Assembly (NCBI RefSeq): GCF_013299185.1
Contig: NZ_JAAFKG010000034.1
Location: forward strand, 19,377 to 83,376
Source: Microcoleus sp. bin48.metabat.b7b8b9.023
GTDB taxonomy: Bacteria > Cyanobacteriota > Cyanobacteriia > Cyanobacteriales > Microcoleaceae
Direction: 5' to 3'
DNA length: 64,000 bases
The position numbers were made by a program, and so were the translations under genes. Positions 1 through 10,332 of the stretch are shown in pieces. A model generated the notes under the pieces. It saw nothing but the letters and a program-made list of their open reading frames with translations. It searched no databases and was not told the DNA's origin. The first letter of the stretch is position 1. Each line of letters begins with the position of its first letter.

Positions 1-3000
1 CGATCGCAATTCCACTAAATCCATTAGCCAAGGACGATAAAAATTGTTTTCCTAAATCGATCGCCTTCGGATCGTCAGCAAGTGCATCCTGGAAGCGAAT
101 TCCGACATTGGGCGAAGACGGCGCAATTGACAAAGTACCCTTACCCTGTACGGAATCTGGGCCTCCCGAAAAGCTCATGTCATTACCGCTAATGCTAATA
201 TTTCCCGTACCGGGCAATCCCCTAGCATCAATGATATTGATCCGAACTAGATTGGGTGTGGCGATCGCGATATCGCCACCCGCACCGTTCGTAGAACTAG
301 AGTTCCAAACTACTCCGGGATCTGCTAAAATGTTGCCTGTTTTGCCCGTGAGGGTGATTTTTCCACCATAGCCAGCGGTAGAACTAGAGTTAAGATTACC
401 AGGACTAATATTGTTGGCACTCAGTGCAATCGGGCCGCCAATTCCGGTAGTAGAACTGGTATCGATCGCCCCTGTGGAACTCCTCGTAATATTACCATTG
501 TTGCTCGTAAGCGCGATCGCCCGTCCGGGATTCGTAATATTGCCTGTAGTAATATCGCCAGTAGTGGTAATCGCGATCGGGTTTGATTTAGAATTGGTAA
601 CATTCAGAGAATTAACTATTGTCAGGGAACCCAAAGGCACAGTCCCCCCAATTGCTTCGCTGAGATTGATAATACCTGTTCCCGAAGTCAAAGTTAGCTT
701 CCCATCACCGTCAACAGTTCCCCCAAAATTAATATCGCCTGCCTTCGTTAACCCAGTATCGAGAGTGACATTAGAACCCTGAACGAGAGACACTTTACCA
801 CCAAACGTAATATTCTGTTCGTTGGTGACAACATTTGCATTTAAGTTAGTAGTGGGAGCATCAAAACTAATTGAAGCATTATTTATCCCTTTAATGTTGC
901 CATTGACTGCAATTGTGCCGCTAGTTTGGGGAGAGCGAAATGTGACCGGAAAATCAAAACTAACAGCACTGGGGTCAGCAATTGCGATCGTCCCACTGCC
1001 GTCCGCCCGCCCGACAATCATTTGGGAAAATCCCTTGAAAGCTGCGAGTTCAGTAGTGCTGAGATTCAAATCAGTAGAATTACCAGCAGTGCCAACAGTA
1101 ATACCTAAACTTGGAGTCAGGGGTTGCAACAGAATCGTACCTTTCCCACTGACTTGAGACGTGGGTGAAACCGTAATTGCATCACTGGTCAAAGTAACAT
1201 CATTACCGGTTCCCGCCGTCAGGTTAATGTTGCTATTATTCAGGTTAATTTCATTAGTACCGCTTGGCCCATTACCAGTCAGAGCAACATTTCCCACCGT
1301 CGATTTGAGCGAGCTCTTATTCAGAAAAATTGCCGCCGAACCGATTGCTGCCTTACCATTCAGATCGATACTTGCCTTCGTCGATTCTACTGCTGAATTA
1401 CCCTCAACAATAATGCCATAATTTGTTTTATTGATACCAGTCCCCGCACCTGTGCCAGTCATGGCGATATTTCCACTCGCCGATCGCACGTTAGAATTAG
1501 CAACAGATATCCCGCTGTTATTGTCTGTGCCCGCACCAGCCGTACCGTTGAAAGAAATACTTCCGCTTCCAGTTGATTCAACTAACGATCCATTTAGAAG
1601 TGGTACCTCTGACGACGGCAGGTTTTCCATGCGAATACCCTGGTTACCGCTTCCAGTGCCACCACCTGTCCCTGCGAAACTGATGTTTCCATTGTTTGAT
1701 AGCACTTTGCTGGCGTTAATCAATATCCCGAGATTGTTGTTTGTGCCCGCACCGCCGGTACCGCTGAAAGAAATACTGCCGCTTCCAGTTGATTGCACTA
1801 AGGCCGCGTTGTCGATCGCAATACCGTAATTACTGCTGCCACTGCTGCCACCTTTTCCAATAAGACTGATATCTCCATTGAGCGATTTAACGCTGCTATT
1901 TGTCTCAATAGATATCCCTCTATTGCTGCCATTAATCCCATTGCCACCCGTACCCGTCAGGCCGACTTTTCCCGTTCCCGTTGATTCCACCACGGCATTA
2001 CCCAACATCTGAATTCCGTATCCAGATCCGCTGCCGTTACCAGTCAGTGTAATCTCACCATTGAATGAACTTATCGTAGGCCCGCGCAAAACTATCCCGG
2101 AACTATTGAGGCTACCACCGCTAGTGCCGCTAAGGGTAATCTTTCCCGTTCCAGTAGTTGCTAAAGTAGCTGTTGTAGCAGGTGTAACGGTTCCGCCAGA
2201 TACTTGAATGCCGACGTTGCCTGACGAATTTACTGCACTACTACCAGTGAGATCAATATTTCCACCACCAGCATTAATTGTACCACCATTAATATTAATC
2301 CCATTTCCATTGACAGTATTCCCGCGGCCAATACCGGTAAAATTGCCACCATTTGTATTAATCGTCGCATTGGTAATGGTGAGACTACCACCGGTGAAAT
2401 TATCGGCATCTGCATTGACGGTGATATTGCCTCCCTGAGTTGTGATATTGTTGTTAACAAATATGCTATTACTGGCATTCAGAGTCAGGGAATTTTTATT
2501 GGCCCAAGCAATCGGAGCGCTAACTGTAATATCCCCTGCACTCGCACCAAGAGATGTAGTAGAAATAGTGACATTACCTAAACCCAATTGCGTTTGCAGC
2601 GTCCCGTTATTAATTGTAGCCGTAGGCGCAGCGATACCGGGAGCAAACACTCCTCCCCCGAATGCACCGCCTGCATCCGCACCTGTGCTAATAGTAATAT
2701 TAGTAGGATCTAACAATAAGGTTCCGGCACTGCCCACAGTCGATCGCAAATCCACCAACCCAGCGAAATCCAGCGATTGTTTTCCCGATACCTCCACAAA
2801 CCCGCCATTCCCAGAAAACAAGCCACCTCGCGCAGTAATATTCCCATTAAAACGAGTAGTTTCATCAGCCCAAACAATCACTCGCCCGCCATTACCGTTG
2901 CTAATCGCATCCACATTAATTGTCGAATCTGCACTCACAAACGTCCGCACAGCATTCGGCACAGTCCCCAAACCCTGAAAATCTCCGCCAATCAGTACAT

Positions 3001-4003
3001 TCCCGCCGCCGTTAATACCCGAAGCATCGATGTTAGCCGCGATCGCGCCTACGCGATCGCCTAAAATGTTAACATTACCGCCAGTATTGCCAGAGACGTT
3101 GATACTGCCGCTGGCGATCGCAGTTCCCGCAGTTACAGGCACAGCCACATTCCCCGCCAGCACAACATCCCCATTCGCATTTACCGTCAAATTCGTTGCT
3201 TGTTCCTGCCCTTTACCCGTCAGTAACTCCGGCAAAGATAACACCGGCTGCGTCCAATTATTCGGCAGCGAACCCCCAGTTGCTGTTGGTTGAACATCCA
3301 AACTCAATAAATTTCCCGCTTGAGAAATCCGCACCAAATTTTGACCGGGTACAGCCGCAATCAGAATGTTACCTCCGGGCGCCGTTAACTGACCTGTATT
3401 GACAACTGTACCCCCCGTCAAACTTAAACTTTGACCGGGCGCCACGGTCAAATTTCCTGCATTTACAATGCTTCCTGCTTGCGGACTGGTAAATGCGAGA
3501 CTGTTCGGATTCCCGATTAAAGTTGCCCAGTTGTTATTGGCGATCGCACTAAACCACTGATTGTTCCCAAAACCGATACCTGTCGCCGCCGTGGCGTTAA
3601 AAGAACCCGGTACGTTGAGACTGGCATTTTGTCCGAAAATTATCCCCGACGGATTCATCAAAAACAGGTTGGAATTGCCACCTGTCACTTGAATTAAGCC
3701 GTTGATTACAGAAGGATTTCCTCCGTTAATTCTTCCTAAGATATTTTGAATGTTGGGATTGCTTAAAAAGTTTGCCGTTTGACCGGAACTGAGACCAAAC
3801 TGAGTAAAACTGTGAAACAGGTTAGCCTTGTCACCGCCCAATGACCCCCCGGAAATGTCGTAGCGATTGCCGTTGGGTGTCACGACTGTGTTCGTGCCGT
3901 CTGGTGCGGGGGTGATGGGTTGCGCGGAAGCCGAGCCGGCCGCTGCATTGAGGCAGCCAACTATGAATAACCATGCGAGCAAATGTAGTTTGTTGGCTGC
4001 CAT
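1..4003 (-). CDS. Filamentous haemagglutinin-like secreted protein (TPS domain), 3' end outside window
   Basis: The minus-strand frame is open from the ATG at 4003 to base 1 (over 1,330 codons) with no stop, so the gene is cut by the window edge. The N-terminus has a signal peptide ending near ASAQP. It is followed by a two-partner-secretion (haemagglutination activity) domain with the typical NPNIQNILGRING and LMNPSGIIFG motifs at about residues 75-130. The remainder is a long Gly/Asn/Thr/Ser-rich series of imperfect repeats of the type GGNITVNA and GTGNISISG, expected to form a beta-helix. Proteins of this family are exported through a TpsB outer-membrane partner, which is not in the window. 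In cyanobacteria many such proteins are encoded near CHAT-domain proteins; a C-terminal domain cannot be judged here. The secretion domain is clear; the biological role (adhesion, surface structure) is inference. Confidence 0.9.
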   Translation of the reverse strand, partial: MAANKLHLLAWLFIVGCLNAAAGSASAQPITPAPDGTNTVVTPNGNRYDISGGSLGGDKANLFHSFTQFGLSSGQTANFLSNPNIQNILGRINGGNPSVINGLIQVTGGNSNLFLMNPSGIIFGQNASLNVPGSFNATAATGIGFGNNQWFSAIANNNWATLIGNPNSLAFTSPQAGSIVNAGNLTVAPGQSLSLTGGTVVNTGQLTAPGGNILIAAVPGQNLVRISQAGNLLSLDVQPTATGGSLPNNWTQPVLSLPELLTGKGQEQATNLTVNANGDVVLAGNVAVPVTAGTAIASGSINVSGNTGGNVNILGDRVGAIAANIDASGINGGGNVLIGGDFQGLGTVPNAVRTFVSADSTINVDAISNGNGGRVIVWADETTRFNGNITARGGLFSGNGGFVEVSGKQSLDFAGLVDLRSTVGSAGTLLLDPTNITISTGADAGGAFGGGVFAPGIAAPTATINNGTLQTQLGLGNVTISTTSLGASAGDITVSAPIAWANKNSLTLNASNSIFVNNNITTQGGNITVNADADNFTGGSLTITNATINTNGGNFTGIGRGNTVNGNGININGGTINAGGGNIDLTGSSAVNSSGNVGIQVSGGTVTPATTATLATTGTGKITLSGTSGGSLNSSGIVLRGPTISSFNGEITLTGNGSGSGYGIQMLGNAVVESTGTGKVGLTGTGGNGINGSNRGISIETNSSVKSLNGDISLIGKGGSSGSSNYGIAIDNAALVQSTGSGSISFSGTGGAGTNNNLGILINASKVLSNNGNISFAGTGGGTGSGNQGIRMENLPSSEVPLLNGSLVESTGSGSISFNGTAGAGTDNNSGISVANSNVRSASGNIAMTGTGAGTGINKTNYGIIVEGNSAVESTKASIDLNGKAAIGSAAIFLNKSSLKSTVGNVALTGNGPSGTNEINLNNSNINLTAGTGNDVTLTSDAITVSPTSQVSGKGTILLQPLTPSLGITVGTAGNSTDLNLSTTELAAFKGFSQMIVGRADGSGTIAIADPSAVSFDFPVTFRSPQTSGTIAVNGNIKGINNASISFDAPTTNLNANVVTNEQNITFGGKVSLVQGSNVTLDTGLTKAGDINFGGTVDGDGKLTLTSGTGIINLSEAIGGTVPLGSLTIVNSLNVTNSKSNPIAITTTGDITTGNITNPGRAIALTSNNGNITRSSTGAIDTSSTTGIGGPIALSANNISPGNLNSSSTAGYGGKITLTGKTGNILADPGVVWNSSSTNGAGGDIAIATPNLVRINIIDARGLPGTGNISISGNDMSFSGGPDSVQGKGTLSIAPSSPNVGIRFQDALADDPKAIDLGKQFLSSLANGFSGIAI

Positions 4004-4182
4004 TGTGGTTAAAGATTTGTGCTAAAAGTGCGATCGTATTTATCTTTCCCTATTCTGACTCATGAAGGTTCCTCCTGTCAATAGGATTGATACTATTTCC
4101 CCTCAGAAAAATATAGTAAATCCGCAGGAAATCTATCTATTTAATCACCATAAATAATTGTTTTAAAGCTGGAACCCTTTTA

Positions 4183-4452
4183 AGGATAAATTAAAAGCAG
4201 ACTATTCATTACTCCAATCCTCTTCTTTGCTTTGTCAAGTGCTGTCAACTATCAAATATTAACTATCAAATATTAACTAAGCTGTGGAGGATTTAAACCC
4301 CTAACTATCCAGCTCCGGGTGCGTCAGCTACAACACTGACTATACATGGAAAATACCTTGAAACTGACGCACCCTACAATACGCATTTTAAATGCTCCAC
4401 AGCTTGTCAACTGTCAACTGTCAACTGTCAACTGTCAACTGTCAACTGTCAA
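4183..4452. repeat. Dispersed repeat plus TCAACTG heptamer array
   Basis: Bases 4190-4225 match, in reverse orientation, segments near 18610-18655 and 20215-20255 and run parallel to one near 47115-47150 (core: attattcattactccaatcc-like). About 180 bases on is a perfect heptamer array, gtcaact repeated at 4407-4452, and a shorter tandem repeat lies at 4249-4280. The other copies also sit beside heptamer tracts. This resembles the short tandemly repeated repetitive sequences known in filamentous cyanobacteria. Confidence 0.7.
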
Positions 4453-4719
4453 GTGCCAAACAACTCCCTCCCATCGCTACTCCCGGCCGCCGCCACATCC
4501 CAGCTCGCTTTAGCCAAGCAACTCACCCAACAGCCAAAATTTTCTGAGAAACTTTATAATTTTGGGACGAGCTTTACCAAAATTTCACAAAAATTGACAA
4601 AAAAAATATATAAATTTTGATGAAAGCTAATATTTGCAAGTCTTCCAGTCAATTTGAGACACTTAGCGATACCAATAGATGTAGTAGCTTGTAAATCTAT
4701 ACTGAGTAAAAATCTGGCT

Positions 4720-5110
4720 GTGACAGGTCACCAACCCCAGCTATCAAGGCATGGGGCTTGAAATCGGACTACGCACCTTCACAAATTCAGGACTAAACCA
4801 GTGTCTAGCCTACGTCTTTAAGACAAACTGAACTGTCACTCCTTGTGGTATCCCCCAAAACGTTAAGAATGCCACCGCAGCGTTTTTAACCACTTTGGCA
4901 GTCAGTGGCTAGCGGGAAATATACACCTAGAAATAGGGCTTACCGTAACTTTTCGGTAGCAAACACTATGCGTACAGGGTCGCAAAATTTGAAACGGTAA
5001 TTGTCCCGTTGAAAGTGCAACACTTTCATCACACCGAACTCTTGCGACTCGCCCGGCGGTAGTAACAACAAATGTAAAGCCGTCCTAAAAGGACGGGGTT
5101 TCAAACCCAT
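4720..5110 (+). ncRNA. Candidate structured RNA element, transposon-RNA-like
   Basis: No protein gene is visible, but the segment is dense in helices when read on the plus strand. I see 4735-4739 with 4752-4756, 4857-4862 with 4881-4886, 4890-4894 with 4904-4908, and 4941-4945 with 4954-4958. A 7-bp closing stem, gtcgcaa (4979-4985) with ttgcgac (5042-5048), encloses two hairpins (4993-4997/5006-5010 and 5011-5017/5021-5027). Two 3' hairpins follow, 5080-5085/5091-5096 and 5096-5101/5103-5108. A junction followed by GC hairpins is reminiscent of HEARO/omega RNAs of IscB- and TnpB-type elements, which also occur without their ORF in cyanobacteria. The family assignment is a guess; the secondary structure is what the sequence shows. 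Confidence 0.5.
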
Positions 5111-5350
5111 TTTTCTGATGAAAATATTCTGCCACTAGAGTATCAGTGAAAACTCTTAGAACAAGCACTCATTGACTCAAAAACACACCTAAGTGATATC
5201 AGTCTCTAGAGTCACTGGTGTAGAGCCTGTTTGGTCGGTTTGACGATCGCCCTTAATATCCGAGGGTCGCGATCGTCTATTCCCGTCATGGCAAGATACA
5301 AGCTAGGATTTAGCACCTTACTAACTAACAATACTGGAGGAATCAGGGTT

Positions 5351-6151
5351 ATGGCTACCTTAACGCTAGTCAAAAAAACATCTTTTACAGTCGCCAGCTT
5401 GGCAACCACAATCTTGCTCAGCATCTGTACGCCCGCCCGAGCTTTCATGTTTGGCACCAGCGGCATCCAGTTCGATCGAGATACCAATATCAACTTTACA
5501 TTCGACCAATCTCACGGCGCTTACCAGTCTAGCTTGTGGGTAGCCCAAGCTCAGACAGGAGTCAATGGCTACAGCAACATCACCCGACTGTTTTACGAGT
5601 TCAAACCCTCAGATAACGGAAGCGCCGATGAATGGAAAGGAACTTTCGGCAACTCAGTCAGCTCGAACAACGGCTCCCCAACTCAAACCTTCACCTTTTT
5701 GCAGGATCAAGTTTATGCCCTGCTGCTGTGGAGCGACAGCGGTAGTGGCAAACAATTCGAGCAGTACGCCTCCAGCAGCACCTTCATGAACAGCCCCGAA
5801 TGGTTTGCCGCCAACACCCAGTTTCGCAGAGATGACTGTGTGGCGGCCGGATGCCAGCAAGCCGTCTTTGGCGACTTTGAACTCAACCCCCGCTCCCCCG
5901 ACTCATTTACAAGTATCAACGGCGGTAAAGGCCCAGAACAATATTCATCCCTCACAATGGCCCAACTGGTTCAGGGTACAAAAATTTCCTTCGACGATGC
6001 CGGAGATGGAAACGATCGCGACTTCCAAGACTTCACCGTCTCCGCCGAGCTAGCACCCGAGCCTGTGACAGTGTTCGGCACCATGCTGGGGATCGGGGCT
6101 TTGGCGGCGGCTCGCGGAAAAAAAAAGCGACAGCAGCAACAAAAAAAATGA
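5351..6151 (+). CDS. PEP-CTERM family secreted protein
   Basis: A 266-residue protein. The ATG at 5351 was chosen because a GGAGG motif lies about 11 bases upstream and the signal peptide (hydrophobic ASLATTILLSICTPARA) starts from it; a longer frame to 5231 has no such support. The mature part is rich in Asp, Asn, Ser and Phe, with an acidic DDAGDGNDRDFQDF stretch near the end. The C-terminus has the sorting signal: a PEPVTVFG motif, a short hydrophobic helix GTMLGIGALAAA, then a basic tail RGKKKRQQQQKK. Such proteins are exported, held in the membrane and processed by an exosortase-type system. The function of the mature domain is unknown. It stands alone, about 130 bp before atpD. Confidence 0.85.
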   Translation: MATLTLVKKTSFTVASLATTILLSICTPARAFMFGTSGIQFDRDTNINFTFDQSHGAYQSSLWVAQAQTGVNGYSNITRLFYEFKPSDNGSADEWKGTFGNSVSSNNGSPTQTFTFLQDQVYALLLWSDSGSGKQFEQYASSSTFMNSPEWFAANTQFRRDDCVAAGCQQAVFGDFELNPRSPDSFTSINGGKGPEQYSSLTMAQLVQGTKISFDDAGDGNDRDFQDFTVSAELAPEPVTVFGTMLGIGALAAARGKKKRQQQQKK

Positions 6152-6229
6152 CTCTTAAGCATCCCCATACAAATCTAAATAGTGAGTCTGTTCAGTGGTA
6201 CTCTGAGAAATAGCATTTCTAAATGTTAA

Positions 6230-7735
<1,506 letters not shown>

Positions 7736-7741
7736 TTTTAG

Positions 7742-7905
7742 TCAGTTGACAGTTGACAGTTGACAGTTGACAGTTGTCATTAGTCAGCAGTCATTAGTTA
7801 ATAGCTAATGACTGCTGACTAATGACGAATAACTAACAACTAATAACTAACAACTAATGACTAACAACTAATGACTAATGACTGCTGACTAATGACTAAG
7901 GACAA
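7742..7905. repeat. Heptamer array and 22-bp perfect inverted repeat in the atpD-atpC spacer
   Basis: A cagttga heptamer tract (7742-7776) leads into a perfect inverted repeat: 22-nt arms at 7776-7797 and 7805-7826 with a 7-nt loop. The right arm (core ctaatgactgctgactaatg) recurs at 7875-7896, and ctaacaa/ctaatga short repeats fill the gap. In RNA this would be a strong hairpin between two co-transcribed genes. There is no T-run, so a plain Rho-independent terminator is unlikely. Confidence 0.85.
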
Positions 7906-7908
7906 TTT

Positions 7909-8316
7909 ATGACATTAACTGTGCGCGTAGTGGCCCCAGACAAAACTGTTTGGGATTCTAATGCTGAAGAAGTAATTCTGCCAAGCACGACAGGCCAATT
8001 GGGTATCTTGACCGGTCACGCTCCGATGTTGACTGCTTTGGATACCGGAGTGATGCGCGTCCGTCCTGGTAAGGAATGGGTGTCTATTGCTCTGATGGGC
8101 GGCTTTGCAGAAATCCAAGAAAACCAAGTAACTATCCTTGTCAACGGCGCTGAAAAAGGCGAAACGATTGATAAAGAAGCTGCTCGTACTGCTTACACCG
8201 AAGCAGAAGCTCGTTTGGAAAGCTCTGCTAGTGGCACTTTGCAAGAGCAAATTCAAGCTAAGCAAGCAATCAAACGTGCGAGAGCTCGTTTTCAAGCGGC
8301 CGGCGGCACGATTTAG
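7909..8316 (+). CDS. atpC: ATP synthase F1 subunit epsilon
   Basis: 135 residues, normal for the epsilon subunit, which links gamma to the c-ring and inhibits ATP hydrolysis. The N-terminal beta-sandwich is visible ([17 protein letters not shown], then [20 protein letters not shown], the family hallmark). A two-helix C-terminal part follows, rich in Ala, Glu and Arg ([12 protein letters not shown] to [10 protein letters not shown]). It lies 173 bp after atpD on the same strand, with the spacer occupied by repeats. A start at 7909 fits a weak AAGGA nine bases upstream. Identity is secure. Confidence 0.98.
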   Translation: MTLTVRVVAPDKTVWDSNAEEVILPSTTGQLGILTGHAPMLTALDTGVMRVRPGKEWVSIALMGGFAEIQENQVTILVNGAEKGETIDKEAARTAYTEAEARLESSASGTLQEQIQAKQAIKRARARFQAAGGTI

Positions 8317-8363
8317 TCCTCAGGGTAGGGACACGGTGCTTTTGTATCTCTGGTTGGTATCCA

Positions 8364-8455
8364 AGTCTAGATCCCCCCTAACCCCCCTTCTTAAGGGGGG
8401 GGACAAGAGTATTCAAAGTCCCCCTTCTTAAGGGGGATTTAGGGGGATCTAGACT
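8364..8455. repeat. Palindromic element after atpC, probable terminator
   Basis: The ends agtctagatccccc (8364-8377) and gggggatctagact (8442-8455) are inverted copies. Inside are two smaller hairpins of the ccccttcttaagggg type. A related half-element occurs at 33312-33375 (cccccctaacccc, then gggggggacaagaatact). The structure could end atpC transcription. It is probably a small dispersed palindrome rather than a gene-specific terminator. Confidence 0.75.
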
Positions 8456-8533
8456 CAGGGATCAACGAGATTTCTTAAGGGTTTTAGACGATTGTTGAGA
8501 CCAATCAACATTGTTGTGTTCCTAGTGTGAGTG

Positions 8534-8833
8534 CTAAACCCCGGCCTCGGACAATAGAAATTGCATTGTTTCCCAAGATAGCCCTTGCTCGATATAGCGG
8601 GGGTTATTTGGATTGTAGGGACTATAGAGCCGATCGACACTGACAATCTTTGCTGTCTCCGGCAAAACTGGCACTTCTGGATCGCTCGCGGTCGATCGCA
8701 CCAGGGAGCTAGAAAACCCTTTAAAAATAGCAATTTCGTCGAATTCGCCGTCAATTTCGGCCTTCACGATTAACACTTCGTGCGATCGGGCGATCGTGTA
8801 TTGTTCCAAGCGGCGAGCAATAGAGTCAGCCAT
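8534..8833 (-). CDS. DUF7734-like conserved cyanobacterial protein
   Basis: 99 residues when started at the ATG at 8833 (MADSIARRLEQYTIARSHEV). The frame extends upstream to 8998, but those residues do not look conserved and overlap the left end of the neighbouring insertion sequence. The protein has an EVLIVKAEIDGEFDEIAIFKGF strand-rich core and an ends-with-Tyr/Asn motif SPYNPNNPRYIEQGLSWETM. I recall this pattern from a small protein conserved in cyanobacteria and plastid-bearing plants (DUF7734). The role is unknown; the mix of short strands suggests a small beta domain. It reads away from the tnpB remnant, which may have inserted in its promoter region. Confidence 0.75.
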   Translation of the reverse strand: MADSIARRLEQYTIARSHEVLIVKAEIDGEFDEIAIFKGFSSSLVRSTASDPEVPVLPETAKIVSVDRLYSPYNPNNPRYIEQGLSWETMQFLLSEAGV

Positions 8834-8904
8834 AGCAAATATCACCGATAATGCGCGAAGGGAAGCCCCCATCTTTCCAGTATGGGAAGGAACGTCGCGC
8901 CAAT

Positions 8905-10150
8905 TAATTAAACGTCCGACAGGACATCCGCTTTGACAGTATAATGCACTTAGGTGAGTTTTGATTGGTATGAAACAATTTCTGACGCTAGTTGTCAAGC
9001 TTCAAGTAGATATTAATCAGCAGCAAATGTTGATTGATACAGCTAGTGCTTTTGCGTCAGCTTGTAACTGGATAAATCAAAATGTCAATCCAGGTTTGAC
9101 TAACAGAAACTCAGTTCAAGCCGTCTGTTACAAAGAAGTAAAAGAACAGTTTCAATTAACAGCTAATCATGTAGTTAGAGCTTGTGCCAGAATAGCTGCC
9201 AATCGTTTAACCGCCAAACACAAAGGTAAAAAGGTTAAATCTATTCAACCAACGAGCTTTGATTGTGATGCGAGAACTTTTCGTTTCATTGAGTCTAACT
9301 GGACGGTTAGTATTAGCACTATTGGTAAGAGGTTAACTGCACCCATTAGAGCGAGTAGCTACCATCGCGACAAACTGCACGGCCAACAACCTACCTCTGC
9401 TCAAATCTGTTTACATCGTGATGGGGATTGGTACGTTCATCTTCAGCTCAAATCCCAAACGCCAACCCCTCTTGCATCGGCAAGTGTAATTGGGGTTGAT
9501 TTGGGTAGACGAGATATAGCTGTTACAAGCACGGGGAAATCCTGGTCAGGAAAGGAGATTCAAAAAACTAGAGACAAATATAGTCGTGTTAGAACTTCTC
9601 TTCAAAAGAAAGCATCTCAAGGCACAAGATCAACTAGACGTAGAGCTAGACAGATTTTGAAACGGTTATCGGGACTTGATGTGAAGATACCAAGCATGGC
9701 TCACCCACAACATCTCGAAAGCGATTATTCAAGAGGCAAAACAAACTCAATCCTTTGTTTCTATCGAAGATTTAACAGGGATTCGCGAACGAACTAACTC
9801 GAAACCTAGAAACAAAACTGAAAGAAGGCGGTCTAATTCTTGGGCTTTTTATCAGTTAAAAACATTTCTTGAATATAAAGGAATTAAGGAAGGAGTATCG
9901 GTGGTTACCGTCAACCCAGCCTATACAAGCCAAAGCTGCCATTGTTGGCAAGCATATCGGTGTCAGAACCCAGAAGCAATTTAAGTGCAGCAATCAAGCC
10001 TGTGGCCCGATTGGAGGCGCCGATGTTAATGGCTCAAAGATGATTGCTTTAGTGGGGCTGAGTGTAAACCAGCCCAGAGGTTCTCAGTTGTTGGCTTGCA
10101 CGATAACTGAATGGCTACCAAAAGCCCTCGCCTTCTAGGCGTGGGGTAGT
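8905..10150 (+). mobile_element. IS200/IS605-family element with tnpB only, decayed
   Basis: Outer limits are approximate. The element contains a frameshifted tnpB (8970-10138) and no tnpA. The right end has a hairpin typical of this group (ccctcgcc, loop ttcta, ggcgtgggg, 10122-10146), overlapping the end of the coding frame. Elements of this family have no terminal inverted repeats or target duplications, so the edges cannot be fixed by eye. Confidence 0.7.
8970..10138 (+). pseudogene. tnpB: TnpB (RNA-guided nuclease of IS605-type elements), two frameshifts
   Basis: The first frame from 8970 covers the N-terminal helical and beta parts, with the first RuvC aspartate in GVDLGRRDIAVTS. Near 9672-9686 the reading frame shifts and a stop intervenes. 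The next frame holds the RuvC glutamate in SIEDLTGIRERTN and the NPAYTSQSCHCW zinc-finger half. Near 9945-9960 it shifts again, to a frame with KQFKCSNQACG and GGADVNGSKMIA, the third acidic site. All parts of a full-length TnpB of about 390 residues are present, so the gene was intact recently; as read it cannot make one protein. The third motif has GGAD where DAD is usual, a further sign of decay. Confidence 0.9.
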
Positions 10151-10332
10151 TTACTTTCCTGAAATCTGCTATAATATAGCTTAATTTTGCCGCTCATTTC
10201 AGAGACGGCCAGCCAAAATTTTCTATTTAATTAGACCGTTTTTAACACCTGGAAATCAGCGGACATAACATAAGTCCTGTCAAAAAGATCTCGAAGATAT
10301 TACTCCTGCAAAACCTACTTCGACGATATTTT

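Noticed and set aside
5231..5350. Extended start for the PEP-CTERM protein
   Set aside because: The GGAGG site and signal peptide fit the ATG at 5351.
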